Assembly: GCA_963585895.1 (NCBI GenBank)
Contig: OY757904.1
Coordinates: 23,910,559 to 23,974,558 of the forward strand
Source of the DNA: Sepioteuthis lessoniana
Taxonomy: Eukaryota > Mollusca > Cephalopoda > Myopsida > Loliginidae
Direction: 5' to 3'
DNA: 64,000 bases
Position numbers and translations under genes: made by a program. The notes under the pieces were generated by a model. It was not told the origin of the DNA. It ran no database searches and was given only the letters and a program-made list of their open reading frames with translations. Positions 10,051-21,599 of the stretch are shown here, piece after piece. Each line of letters begins with the position of its first letter. The first letter of the stretch is position 1.

Positions 10051-10711
10051 TATGAAATCAATATATGAGCATATATGTTGATAGTAATATGTTAACAGAT
10101 TCAAATGGCTAAATTATTTTTGCGTCTGAATTGAGTATGTGCATTGTTCAAATAAAAGTACAGGCACATTGGAAAACTTCCCAATCTATGAAGACATCAA
10201 TGAGGCGGATATTTCACGCTTTTGTTAATTTTTTTATAACGACTGTGTAAACAATGTTTATTGAAACAAGAATTTATCTCTGTCGACCCGTCGCCTTTGA
10301 CGTCCGTCAGCTTATAAGACTAACAGCGAAATTTCCTTGGAGGTCTGTCATTGTCTACATTACAAGTTTCATTGTTTGATGAATCAGTCATCAACTGCCT
10401 TTTTATTACAATAAAAAGAAAATAATATCACATGACATCGGCATGAATTGAAAAGATCTGTCTATTGTTTGACTTCATATCAATTAATCAGAACATTCAA
10501 GTAAATTCGAAGAAACGTACCAGCCTTTGATTAATATTCTTTTTTAATTTTATTATTCGGTAAAACATTGAAAGACCTAGAGGTAAAACAAGAAAAGGCT
10601 GTTGTTGCTCGACGTAATGATTTTTATAAAACTTTGTATTATATAGAACACTACGAACATCGAAAATACTGTCTGCCTTTTAAATGAAAATAATAATTTC
10701 AGTGATACGAA
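10051..10711. other. No gene seen
   Basis: This is AT-rich sequence. No recognisable element was found before the LINE fragment that starts near 10712. Confidence 0.4.
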
Positions 10712-10866
10712 TCGTAACCAAAGGATAAGCAAAGACACTGGAGCATTATTAAGATCGGCAAGAATACTGAGAGGAGTCCTGGGGAAGTGAGGAAACTTGC
10801 CTTCACTAAAACTCCTGAGGAAGGCCATCAACTAACGCTATTGTGAAAAGCTCTTAAAGGATTAAA

Positions 10867-10900
<34 letters not shown>

Positions 10901-10903
10901 TAA
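10712..10903 (+). mobile_element. R4-like LINE 3' terminus with (TAA)n tail
   Basis: It matches the last part of the LINE ORF, with an internal gap after taaccaaaggat. It continues through agaatactgagaggagtcctgg and ends in a run of TAA repeats at about 10868-10899. The tail abuts the 5'-truncated start of the next LINE copy. Confidence 0.8.
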
Positions 10904-12948
10904 TGGCCATTCACGACAGACTAACACTAGAAATGAACAAATGCCTAAAAAACAGCACACGTACCCGAGTGGATGACCAAAGGAAGGACCACATTGATAT
11001 AAAAAGACCCAAACAAATGAACCCCTCCCAAACAATTGCAGACCCATAACTTGTCTACCAATGATGTGGAAAATATTAAGAGCACAAATAAGGGAAGAGA
11101 TTGACTACTCGCTAACGAGTCGCGGACTGTTCCCTGACGAACAGAAAAGATGCTGCAAAGGATCTAGAGGCACAGCAGAATTACTTTACATAGATCAACA
11201 CATTCTAAATGAGAGCAAAACCAGACGGAAAAACCTAGCTATGGCCTGGATTGACTACAAGAAGGCATATGATATGGTTCCGCATAGCTGGATAATAAAC
11301 AGCCTCAAAATGTACAAAATATCTCATGAAGTCATAAACTTTATCGACAAAAGCATGAAAACCTGGAGAGTGGAATTGACAGCATGAAGAAGATTAGCTG
11401 AAGCAAATATTCAAAGAGGTATTTTCCAAGGAGATGCTCTACCACCCTTACTATTCATAATTGCCATGATGCCGCTTAACCACATACTCAGAAAATTCAC
11501 AGCCTGATACAAACTTAGTAGATCACAGGAAAAAGTCAATCATTTAATGTACATAGATGACATCAAACTATTTGCAAAAAATGAAAAAGAACTGGCAACC
11601 CTAATACACACAGTTAGAATATACAGTTGGGACATAGGAATGAAATTTGGCATAGAAAAGAGTGCAATGCTTGTAATGAAAAGAAACAAACGGTAGCTAA
11701 CTGACGGAATGGAACTACCAAACCAGGATAAGATTAAAACGCTCGCAGAAAACGAAACCTACAAATACTTGGGCATCTTGGAGGCTGATACCATCAAATC
11801 AGTGGAAATGAAAGAAAAAATTCAAAAAGAATATCTCAGGAGAACTAGAAAACTACTCGAGACAAAACTCAATAGCAGAAATCTTATCAAAGAAATAAAT
11901 ACCTGGGCTGTACCACTCGTTAGATATTCCGGACCCTTTCTCAAGTGGACCAGAGACGAACTTAAACAAATGGACCAAAGAACAAGAAAAGTAATGACAA
12001 TGCATAAGGCTTTACATCGCAGAGACGACGTTGACAGACGATATGTTTCAAGAAAGGAGGGAGGAAGAGGACTTGCCAGCATAGAAGACAGCTTTGGCAC
12101 ATCGATACAACGACTCGAAGACTATATACAAAAACACGAAGAAGGACTCATTACAGCCACCAGAAACGAAACAGAAAACACGATGAACAACAGAATGACA
12201 ATAACTAGGAAACAAAAATAGCAAGGCAAACAACTCTATGGGAGGTTTAACGACTAATAAACAACATCTCACATGACAAAACCTTGACATGGTTAAGAAA
12301 AGGAACCTTTATGAGAGAAATAAAATCTCTCCTAATAGCAGCACAAGGCAACCTCGAAGAACCAAACATATCAAAGCGATAATAGATAAGACTTAACAAA
12401 ATAGCAAATGCAGGCTATGTGGTGACACAGATGAAACCATCAATCACATAATAAGCGAATGCAGCAAATTAGTGCAGATGGAATATAAGACTAGACATGA
12501 CTGGGTCGGCAAAGTGATCCACTGGGAGATGTGCAAGAAATTTAAATTTGACCATACAAACAAATGGTATATGCACAACCCAGCGCCTGTCCTACAAAAT
12601 TACACACATAATTGTCGACTTTGCTGTCCCGGCTGACCACAGAATGAAACTGAAAGAATGTGAAAAGAAGGATAAGTTCCTCAACCTTGTTAGGGAATTG
12701 AAAAAACTATGGAACATGCAGGTGACAATTATACAAATTGTGATTGGTGCGTTTGGAACAGTAACTAAAGGATTACTAAAGGAACTGGAGGACTTGGAAC
12801 TTGGCGGACGAGTGGAGACCATCCAAACGACAGCATTATTGAGAACGGCCAGAATACTAAGAAGAGTCCAGGATATTTGAGGAGACATGCTGTCACTCAG
12901 ACTTCAGTGAAAAACATCGGCTAACGCTGATGTGAAAAGCTCAAATGA

Positions 12949-12980
<32 letters not shown>
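10904..12980 (+). mobile_element. R4/Dong-like LINE, reverse transcriptase to 3' end, with (TAA)n tail
   Basis: This is the clearest LINE body in the window. In order, forward frames give IHDRL and LVYQ (upstream of the RT); 11061-11387 with LLYIDQHIL and AMAWIDYKKAYDMVPHSW (RT motif A region); a break; then FQGDALPPLLF (motif B); LMYIDDIKLFAKN at about 11550 (motif C, YxDD with catalytic Asp pair kept); and 11709-12221 with ETYKYLGILEAD, NTWAVPLVRYSGPFLKWTRDEL and YVSRKEGGRGLASIEDS. It continues through a CCHC-type knuckle (CRLCGDTDETINHIISEC) and the CKKFKFDHTNKWYMHNPAP region. About 90 bp that code for the HLISARRPD nuclease block in other copies are absent near 12598. The tail has TAA repeats at 12951-12979. 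The 5' end is truncated and there are several stops and frame changes, so it is inactive. The family call rests on a C-terminal restriction-like endonuclease layout plus TAA tails, as in R4/Dong. Confidence 0.9.
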
Positions 12981-13271
12981 CAGTGAAATTATCACACGAG
13001 AAGAATTGGACATGGCTTCGAAAAGGAACCATTAAAAGCTGGACTGAATCTTTTCTCCTAGTAAACGACATAAGGACTTAAAATCTAAAAGCAAGAATTG
13101 ACAAGATACAACAAAAGAGCAGATGTAGGTTATGTAGGAACAGAGACGTAACAATTATTCATATAATAAACGAATGCAGTAAATTAGTGCAAAAAGAGTG
13201 TAAGACAAGACTCGACTGGGTGGGAAGTTGATCCACTGAATAGTCTGCCTGAAATTTAAATTTGGCCATAC
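12981..13271 (+). mobile_element. R4-like LINE, copy split by a solo LTR (left part)
   Basis: It begins straight after a (TAA)n tail with text matching the NISHEKTWTWLRKG region. It then passes the Cys-His knuckle (CRLCRNRDVTIIHIINEC) and stops within the sequence for KFKFGHT at ccatac. The rest resumes at 13954. Several changes make it non-coding. Confidence 0.85.
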
Positions 13272-13953
13272 TGTTATATTGTCATCTACAGCATCATAAC
13301 GACACAATAATAAACAGACGCAGGAAGACTTCTTTAGAAAAAAAAATGTACCTCTCACTTTATTTGTAACGTTTGCCTGTGAGAGGGAGTTGGAAACCGA
13401 ACAGAAACTGCAATATATTGACCCCCACTCTTATGTCCGTCAGCGTTGTGTCTTTCTCGTTTCCAGGGCTGCTCAACCGGAGGCCCAGGGGCCCACTCTG
13501 CTGGGTGATGGCTTTCTTTACAGCATCTTACCAGCAACTTCTCTGGACCCCAACTTATTAGGGCCCCAAGGCCCCCTCGGCCTGATGTCGCTTTCCCTAC
13601 CACATCTCTTCTATAACACCGTCCGATCTCTAACTGGAACAGAAACTGTCTTGACTTCTGTCTTGACTGAGTTATATAATAGTTCACGCCCACTCAGTCG
13701 CCTACTCAATCTTTGGAATGGCATGTTTGATCGTCATCAAGCGGAAATAACTGTCATGCAGTTCACAGGTCACTCTCTTCCGGTGCGTCAGTCTATGAGT
13801 ATCCCATGGGAATTTTTTTACCTCGTCCCATTTCGTCAACCAATTTCCGCCCACGAGATTTCCTCTCATAACTGCCATTAGAATGTGTCACTTCCTTCCG
13901 GTGCATCACCTTAGAATGGCATTTTTGGCCGGGTCGAAGCCCAAAATACAACA
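13272..13953. mobile_element. Solo LTR, 682 bp, inserted in LINE
   Basis: It begins TG and ends CA (tgttatattg at the left, aatacaaca at the right) and is flanked by the 4-bp duplication atac at 13268-13271 and 13954-13957. Removing it restores the continuous LINE word found in other copies (accatacaaacaaatgg), so its borders are exact. It is distinctly GC-richer than its surroundings. No internal retroelement genes remain, so it is a solo LTR of an LTR retrotransposon of unknown family, with orientation unclear. The long open frame at 13390-13881 lies wholly inside it and I do not call it a gene. It is younger than the LINE it interrupts. Confidence 0.88.
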
Positions 13954-14435
13954 ATACAAACAAATAGCATATGCACAACCAAGAATCCTCCCTGGAGATT
14001 GAGACTCACAATCTTCTCTGCGATTTTGAGATACAAACGGATCATTTAATCGCGACCAGACGACCAGACCAAATGACAGTTAAAAAAAAAAGTCCCGGAA
14101 GACCACACGGTAAAACCAAAAGAAAGCTAAAAGAGAGATAAGTATCTAGACTTTGCTAGAGAACTGAAAAGCACTATGGAACATGAAATAAACTGTAATA
14201 CCAATTGTAATTATAGCACTCGTCACAGTTACTAATAGATTGGTACAGCGACTAGAGTACTTGGAAATAAGAGGACAAATAGAGGCTATTCAACTTCAGC
14301 ATTGTTGAGATTGTTCAGAATACTGCAAAGAATCCCGGAGCCTTGAATATACTTGCTGTAACTCAGACTCCAGTCGAAAGTCATCAGCTTACACTGGCAT
14401 GAAAAACTTTCAAAAGAGTAAAATGATAAAAAAAA
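13954..14435 (+). mobile_element. R4-like LINE, right part of split copy
   Basis: It resumes at atacaaacaaatagcatatg (WYMHNP region) and goes through gattttgagatacaaacggatc (nuclease block approach) and the C-terminal block to the end words catcagctta and aaaagagtaaaatgat. Bases 13951-14036 are identical to an inverted piece at 8607-8692. Stops are frequent. Confidence 0.82.
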
Positions 14436-14895
14436 ATGGTGTATACAGAAACAAAAATCTGTCCTAAAATTGAGACGCTTGCAATGCATTGGCAATTCTA
14501 TATACAAATGGATAGATATTCTCCCCAGAAGATTAATAAACAACAAAAATATCTTGTCATCTGGTTGATTGTGCTGTTCTTGCTGAAAACAAAGTGAAAA
14601 AGATTGGAAAATACTTTGATCTTGCCAGATGACAGAAGAACAGTGGAATATAATGGTAATAAGGATGATAATAATAATCGTTGATGCATCAGAAGGTGTT
14701 TCCCATGACTTGGTAAATAGACAGGAGAAACTGGAGATCAATGGAATGTTCGGGACTATAAAGACTACAGAATTGATGAGATTGGCCAGAATACTCAGAA
14801 AACCTTAAGAGACTTGTTGTCGCTCAACCTCCACTGGAAAACCATCTGCTAACCTTGTTGTGAAAATATCATAGTGACATATTAATAATCCACGC
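14436..14895 (+). mobile_element. R4-like LINE 3' end, strongly decayed
   Basis: It follows directly on the previous copy and repeats the same order of words from aatggtgtata (WYMHNP region) through gaacagtggaata, ggccagaatactcagaaaacc and gaaaaccatctgctaacc. It ends near ttaataatcc with only a trace of TAA. This is the fourth LINE end in a head-to-tail series starting at 10.7 kb. Confidence 0.7.
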
Positions 14896-15010
14896 TAAGT
14901 GGTGCCAATACAACCTATTCTTTTGATCCTCTCTGACCATTCGCTTCTATCGATGATCACTCTTGGTAAGTTGGCATCCAGTGTCCCCTTAGAGCTAATG
15001 AATGTGAGTT
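14896..15010 (-). mobile_element. Possible decayed RTE-like LINE 3' fragment
   Basis: Words such as gatcctctctgaccattcg, cgatgatcactcttggtaag and ggcatccagt resemble the reverse complement of the RTE-like 3' end seen at 45.0-45.15 kb. The match is short and diverged. Confidence 0.4.
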
Positions 15011-16619
15011 TATACTGCTCGGTCAGGAATGGTGCTTCCACTTTGTAAGTTTGGGTATTTAAAACGGAAATAAATAAAGATAATAAATTGAAAACTCAAC
15101 AACGGCTTGTATCAAGTCACAAGTCAATGAATATTACTCAAATCAGTTAAGCATTAAATTCAGGGTCAGCAAGATGGATCCCTTTCTTCAAATTAAAATG
15201 ACTTACATGTTTTTAGGTATTTTATTGTGAGCAGAAAATTAATTTTTTCTCAGAATACAACATAAATTATATCAGGTAGGACACTGTTTCTGACCTATAC
15301 CAAAAGATAACCCCGAAGTCCATGGGAAAGAGTACATAGAAGAACGTCACTTATACGTTCATTCTTTCTTCTTCAGCATTGCCAAGTATGCCTTGCTTGC
15401 CTTATTTGGATGGTTTGTAAGATAGGAGGTTAGAGGTAGTTCAGCTGTTGTTTTGTTTGATGTTGCTTCGGAGATTGTTTCAAAACAACTGGCAGTTTCC
15501 GGGTGGTGCAATCGTAAAGCGGTGCTGACATGGCTATAGCTAAGGAAAAATTCCAGTTTTATTTTTTGTGTAATCAGATTTCGGTAACCTGTAATGTTTA
15601 GTAATTCCTATTTTGATTAAGAGACCTAACTTACGAGTAATTCTGATTCAAACATTAAGTTCTAAACATGCCTCAGTATATTTTTTTGCTTTGCTGCTGG
15701 TGTGAATTAAATCGAGTGTCTTTAGGTGCGTTATCATTCATGTCGCAGAGAATATAAACAAGGAAGCGAGAAAGATATTCTAGATGATATAAAAGATAAA
15801 CTGATATCCATCATATATTACTACGAGCGAGAGTAAAGAATAAAGAAGTTACGTATTTGATGATATATAAAACATTTTCTCGTTTATATTTGATGGAAGG
15901 TTCTTATGGGATTTGTCTGGGTACAGGTCCTGGTAGATTATGCTGTTTACGTAAACATTAGTTTTTTTTTTCTATACACCTCAGTTTTATATATAAAACT
16001 TAGATGAAATAAACCATTGTTTGTAAAATGTATGTATTATATGTTATCAAATGTTATAATTTTATTTAGATCAAAAGGAAAACAATAATATTCATTGTTT
16101 TAATAACTTATCATAATAATTGATACAATCGCTTTAATTCTCATTCATCATTTATTATATGAATTCAGAAATTGTTAAGAATTGGTGTCTTTTCTAGAAT
16201 AAGAAGAAACGAGCACGACAATGTGTTACGTCACACGATTTGTGACGTCATATATTGTTGCTGTTTTAGAACACATTTCTCATTTTTCTTGTTTATATTC
16301 TGAAAGGCGTTAATTAATAGTCATTTCGTTTCTTTCAAAAATAGGAATCACTGACCGCAGGTTGAAAGTTACCTCAAATCATCTTCAGACCCCGGCACAA
16401 TACGCATCAAGTTGAATATGGTCGAAAGCGAGATGTTTTCAGCATGAATGAAATACACGCGGAACCACCATTCCCGTGGGATTACGTTAGAATCGGTTAC
16501 TGTAAACACGTAATAACATCAACGGCCGAAAATAAATGCGTTTTTTTTTAAATCCTAAAGTGCACAATAAAAATGAAGATGAACGTCCAATGTAGTCTCT
16601 GCTCTTAATTGATCTGGCG
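15011..16619. other. No gene seen
   Basis: This is AT-rich, unique-looking sequence. Open frames are short and no domain, splice-flanked exon or RNA gene can be supported. Confidence 0.5.
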
Positions 16620-16641
16620 TATATATATATATATATATATA
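16620..16641. repeat. (TA)n microsatellite
   Basis: A short TA run followed by a GC-richer stretch (16670-16790) with tggtagcgccaggagtggca. That stretch may be a further decayed repeat but is not identified. Confidence 0.8.
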
Positions 16642-17329
16642 TTTATAATTCTTTTAATACCTTGTCTGGTGACAAAAGCTGCTTGGTAGCGCCAGGAGTG
16701 GCAGTACCACCTTGAGCTACCGAAACTCAATTATCACCCCTGGTTGGCGGCTGATGAGGTCAGGGTATCACACGTGCTATCACACGTTGTATAATGAAAA
16801 CATACCAAAACAAAATTCGATTTAATTAAAGCCATTATAAAAGCTTAAAACTATACTCTTCCATGAGTAGAACTGAATAGTCAAATATGAAAATTAAATT
16901 GCGTCGTACAAGTGAACTTCTTAAAGTCGAAAAATCTATACAAAATTCGGTGACCATTTATACAGCAGGATTAAACTATAAAAAGAATTATCATAGTATC
17001 ATTAACAGTGAATGAGTACTCCAAACAATTGATATGCACCACTTTCGGTAACTTTAGCAAACTGCCAAAAATTTTTTTTTTAATTAATCACGAGTTTGAA
17101 TGCTAGATCACACGCCGTTTCCGACAGCTGATGCACTGACTGTAAACACTAATCTGGACGTCACAGCACTCAGACAACCAGTCAGGCAACTATGACATGT
17201 TTGTATGTACAGTTTCCTGATATAGCAATGAATAGGAAAGTCATATGAATATATAATTTGTTAAGTAAATTTTGCATATTTCATATTTGGCTAGTGTAAT
17301 TCTGATTTCAATAATAAATTGCGTACGCA
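16642..17329. other. No gene seen
   Basis: There is an unidentified GC-richer patch at 16670-16790, and the rest is AT-rich. No gene is supported. Confidence 0.4.
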
Positions 17330-17636
17330 ATAAACCTCTGGAGAAATGGAGGTGCCCGTGGTGTAATTGTTATCGTCGTAGGAAATGAACACGGCGACAC
17401 GAGTTCAAATCCTGGACGAGACTGATTGCATTTCACATAGCACTAATACCCTTGGGAAAAGTATGAATCCAATTATTCTCCCTCCAGCTATGGGTAAATA
17501 GTAGGACAGACTAGGTTCTTCAGCCTTGGTGAGGAAACTAGTCTAGGAGAAGGAAAACTCCGCTTAAAAATTAACCTTGTGTCATATCCTGCCCGAGCGG
17601 AGGGGTTGGTAAATAGGATAAACCTCTGGAGAAATG
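17330..17636 (+). mobile_element. SINE family C, full length, 19-bp target duplication
   Basis: The direct repeat ataaacctctggagaaatg at 17330-17348 and 17618-17636 defines a 269-bp insert. The head is tRNA-like, with an A-box region ggtgtaattgttatcg and a B-box gagttcaaatcctgg. The central block (cccttgggaaaagtatgaatcc, ccagctatgggtaaatag) and the 3' part (gcccgagcggaggggttgg, ending gtaaatagg) follow. It has no open frame. Pol III-transcribed SINEs move with LINE machinery, and the long perfect duplication suggests a relatively recent insertion. Confidence 0.92.
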
Positions 17637-18438
17637 ACAGTTTAAGGAGACAGGTATTTTGTTGAATATACACACATTGATATTATTACTTCCCTTTCAT
17701 AGTGCAACATCTTTGATAAATTTTACTTGAAAGTTACTTTATTGAAGATTAAAATCTTGTTTTTACTAGTATAGGTCTACTCAAGACGACTGAGCAAAAA
17801 TTCTTGAGGTTGACGTTTATGCCAGATGGACTTATAGGCTGCAATTTAGGGTAATCATGAGCTATATGTGTTATTCATAATAGCCATTACTTTGTTTTGT
17901 TTCTTAATGATACATAATTACAAATCCATTCAATACAGACTGTATATTATTTTTCTTAACGTAATTTTAAATCATGACTCTAATGACGGAAGCAAATGAA
18001 AATTCTTTCTTCAATCGATATAAAGTGAAAACACGAGATGAAAATCCCTTAAAAATACTGTTTTCAAAATGTCACTATTTACGAAGGTTATGGCAATAGT
18101 TCAGTAAAATGTGTCTCATCGATGGGTCAAATAAAACAATTCAATTTTTTGCCAGGGATTATAATTATCAATGACTTGAATTTGAAACTATGTACAAACA
18201 AACGAGTAATTTCATATTGAAGTAATAATGTTAAATATCAATACTTTACCCCTTTTATTATGTGAAATAAAATAATATGGAATTTGATAGTAATCCTTGA
18301 TAAATAGAATTACTAATGTTAAATACCAATTCTTGAAATCATCATTGATATCAAACAGAGTTATTAATATTAGCGATATATTAAAATATTCCACTAACTC
18401 GTTTAAAAAAAGTTGCCAAAAAAAATGGAGCGCGAATC

Positions 18439-18472
<34 letters not shown>

Positions 18473-18815
18473 AAACAGGTTTAGTTTAGTTAACAATGAA
18501 GGATTGATATACCATTAAACCAAATGACTTCACCTTACCTTACAGTAAATTGGTGTAAATGTTAACGTTTTAAACAACAAAACAATTCTCTAGTGCTTTA
18601 AATATGAAAAAGAATAACATTTTTCTCAGAAGAGTAAACACTGGATTAACCAGCTTAAAATTGCGGGGAACCAATTATCTTGACTAAAAAGTAAAAATAT
18701 TATAGATGTTATTATCTTGCTTTGTGCTCGACATGTCTCTGTGTAAGATTTTAAAAAAACATATGTCTAGTGTTCACTGTAAAGTATAAGGCAATCATTG
18801 TTATATTATTGAATT
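17637..18815. other. No gene seen; (TG)n run within
   Basis: AT-rich sequence. A short TA then (TG)n run lies at 18439-18472. No exon or element is supported. Confidence 0.45.
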
Positions 18816-18821
18816 TATTTG

Positions 18822-18877
18822 GTTGGGTTTTATGCCATAGCAACACATGTCGGTTACTTAATGCCAAATCCCGTTGG

Positions 18878-18933
<56 letters not shown>

Positions 18934-19280
18934 TGCACACATTCATGTATATGATTGATAAACGAATAATTTGTAGGTAACATTTTAAACAAGCCTCAGC
19001 ACATTTATTTGTAAACACTTGGGTAGTTTGATGTCTTGCTATTTAACAGTAACAATTTAATATCAGTTATTTGTTTGTATACAATTTAATGGGAAGACTG
19101 TTCTATTTGACCCACAGATGGAACCCTAATCACTCAAGGTCAGGGAATAATTGTAATGGTAGCTCCAGGACTGTAGCCTGATCATAATTTTTTTGTGTTA
19201 TATCTAGGACACTCATTGCTGATGGGGGTATTACCACTCTGCAGAGATTCAGTCGGGGTATTCAACCACCCCAGCCGACT
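18822..19280 (-). mobile_element. Family B retroposon, minus-strand copy with internal (CA)n
   Basis: The reverse complement shows the head (cagtcggctggggtggttga, about 19255), the gctaccatt and ggacactcatt words, the unit-rich body and the end signature atttggcattaagtaacc followed by tgccataaaacccaacc. A (CA)n array at 18879-18930 sits at the point where other copies read atgcacaaaaatgg, so the array seems to have grown from a tgcaca seed in the element. Confidence 0.75.
18879..18930. repeat. (CA)n microsatellite
   Basis: An uninterrupted CA run of about 26 units inside the family B copy. Confidence 0.95.
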
Positions 19281-19734
19281 GGGCTCATAGCATTTTTATT
19301 AGATGTAAATATATTTATAATATGAGATACACAGTGACAGACTTACTCTTTTCAACTATGATAATATTTGAGGATAAATTTATACGGTGTATATTAGTCT
19401 AAACAGAGGTCGACTTTCGTTGTGTTATCTTTTTAAACTGGAGATATTGTAGAGAATTCACCGTACCCTCAAATGAAATATTCTTTTTTAAGACTAAACA
19501 AAATAAATGCGATATATTTAATTAGAAAAAAAAACAAAAAAAATTTGTACATACCGAGAAAAAACAGCCAAAGAATGAGACCTTCATTTTTTAAAAATGA
19601 TTCCTTGAAAGTTATTGTTTTAGCGATGTTTAACTTAAATTGAATAACCTATAGATCGAATCTTTTAAAACATTGAGAAGCAGTGCAGTCATATTTCGTT
19701 TTATATCATCCACATTCTAATAGATGTTGGGGTA

Positions 19735-19920
19735 GTCTCCTTGGTGTAGTGGCTAACGCGCTGGATTGTGACACTCTAAGAAGCGCGTTCAAACCTCATT
19801 CGCGATATTATGTTCACTTTCATACTAAAATCCTTGGGAAATGTATGATTCACCTCATCTCCACAGCTACAAGGATACCATTGACACAAAATAACCGAAG
19901 AAGATTGCTATCCCATTAAA
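19735..19920 (+). mobile_element. tRNA-headed SINE, third head type
   Basis: The A-box region is tggtgtagtggctaacgcgc and the B-box-like region is gcgttcaaacctc. The body has cttgggaaatgtatgat and a ccacagctac word, matching the central block of families C and E. The 3' end is diverged. The head differs from the other SINEs although the centre is shared. Confidence 0.7.
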
Positions 19921-20034
19921 GAAAAAAACAAACCAGGCCAAATAAAATCTATCACATTCGAGAGAAATTTAAAAAAAAATTACTTCACCAAGAAAATGTA
20001 GTACGTAACATAAATGAACCATTTCCAAAGAGGA

Positions 20035-20160
20035 ACAAAAATCATCATCGTCATCAAGGAATACCAACAGAAAAGATCCCTTTAAACATCTTTTACCATT
20101 CGTTCCCATTATCCACTGCTTTTGGTAAGTTATTTTGACAGCATCCAGTATCCACACAGA
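20035..20160 (-). mobile_element. Possible decayed RTE-like 3' end
   Basis: The text begins with atcatcatcgtcatcaagg, like the complement of a (GAT)n tail, and continues with cgttcccattatccactgc and ttttggtaagtt, resembling 45.05-45.12 kb. It is too diverged for translation. Confidence 0.4.
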
Positions 20161-20162
20161 AA

Positions 20163-20164
<2 letters not shown>

Positions 20165-20220
<56 letters not shown>
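20165..20220. repeat. (TA)n microsatellite, left of RT fragment
   Basis: A pure TA run directly abutting the RT fragment at 20221. Confidence 0.95.
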
Positions 20221-20222
<2 letters not shown>

Positions 20223-20345
20223 TGGTACCGCCGGCGACTACGCCGATGATATAGCATTTCTGGCAAATGCACTCGCCCAAGCCGAAACCCAGCTACATGG
20301 TCTAGAACGAGCCGCTGCAGGCATCAACCTCCTTGTCAACACAGA

Positions 20346-20346
<1 letters not shown>
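20221..20346 (+). mobile_element. RTE-like LINE reverse-transcriptase motif C fragment
   Basis: A 126-bp open stretch translates to GDYADDIAFLANALAQAET, then LHGLERAAAGINLLVN. YADD is the RT catalytic motif C and the following helix is typical of the same RTE-like family whose C-terminus appears at 9.0, 45.3 and 58.7 kb. It has no stop in this piece. It is bounded on both sides by (TA)n arrays and carries neither the LINE 3' end nor a tail. Confidence 0.82.
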
Positions 20347-20348
<2 letters not shown>

Positions 20349-20410
<62 letters not shown>

Positions 20411-20427
20411 GTGTGTGTGTGTGTGTG
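20349..20427. repeat. (TA)n(TG)n compound microsatellite
   Basis: A TA run to about 20409, followed by about eight TG units. Confidence 0.95.
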
Positions 20428-20559
20428 TTTTTTTGTGTGGTTTTTACGTTTTTGAAGAAAGTTTTCATTGACGATGATGGACCATAAGTAGAATTATATT
20501 TGAATAGCATAGATATTGATACAACTGTGCTTAGTCACTATCAGTTTTTCTCACTCACA

Positions 20560-20614
20560 TACATTAACACACACATACACACAGAGAGGCACACATACAC
20601 ACACAAATACACAC

Positions 20615-20670
<56 letters not shown>
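20560..20670. repeat. CA-rich, (TA)n, (GA)n compound tract
   Basis: An impure CA-rich stretch, then TA at about 20614-20635, then GA to about 20670. Confidence 0.9.
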
Positions 20671-21599
20671 GTCCACCACATATGAAGAATGATTAATATT
20701 CTTTACTCTTAAACATTACTTTTCATCGTAGTAGAAGTGTTCTTTATTAATAAAACGATTTCACGTGTGATATTGATAAGATAGTGTGAAACCGTTTTTT
20801 ATCCATATTGCGCTGTTATTTTCATTTCTGTGGGGATAAAAATGCATACGAACGCGCTGTGCAACGATTTCTTTATACCATTCTTTTCTAGTCTTTAGCT
20901 ATACCCAATGAAGTTACCTTTCGAATATTTTTCAATGAACATGAAGTGTCTCTCGTAGAAACTATTCCTTAACGTTTTCGTGACCAGAAACTTTCAGCGG
21001 ACTTACGAAACAGAACAATAAATCTAGTTTACAAGAAATAAAACAAGAGAATGCAAATCTGATCTTTCACTGTCAAGTAGATCACTAGATATTAGATTTG
21101 ATATTCCTTTTTGAACAAGATATTTTATGAAGTGGGTGTTACACATAACGTGAGAGAAAAAAATCATAAAACAACAAAAACACGTAAAACAAAACCCTTC
21201 GATATAAATTTTCTATTAAAACATAATCCACCCGGTTTGCATTAAACAGAATAGGGTCAGTTTAATCCGTGATGTTTGAGGCACCTCGAAGAAAGTTACT
21301 GTCAGGGCTGAACAATTTCTCCAAGAATGAAAGATTGAGGACATGGTATTTAATATCTTCATCCGTTAAAATAGTAAATTTATTAAGAAAAAAACTGATA
21401 TAAAATATTTTGCCAAAAAAACCCATTTCATTGAGTAGCAAATATAATGCCATCTCAAAATTAGATACAATGATAAAAAAAAAAGTCATATAGACATACA
21501 CAAGATGATTTTATGAATATCGAATTTGGAGCTTTATTTAGAAAGAAAGATATGAAGAACGCAATCTTAATTTTTCCTCTTGCGTAATCGACCCCGGCA
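20671..21599. other. No gene seen
   Basis: This is AT-rich sequence. The open frame at 21262-21501 on the minus strand has no recognisable feature. Confidence 0.45.

Noticed and set aside
13390-13881. 163-codon open frame in a GC-richer stretch
   Set aside because: It lies wholly inside the solo LTR at 13272-13953, whose borders are fixed by a target duplication. It has no recognisable domain.
20122-20510. Open frames rich in IYIYIY and related repeats here and at 18.8, 23.6, 49.3, 54.0-54.3, 55.1-55.7, 56.7, 60.2 and 62.0 kb
   Set aside because: They are translations of (TA)n, (CA)n and (GA)n arrays. Length comes from the lack of stops in dinucleotide repeats.
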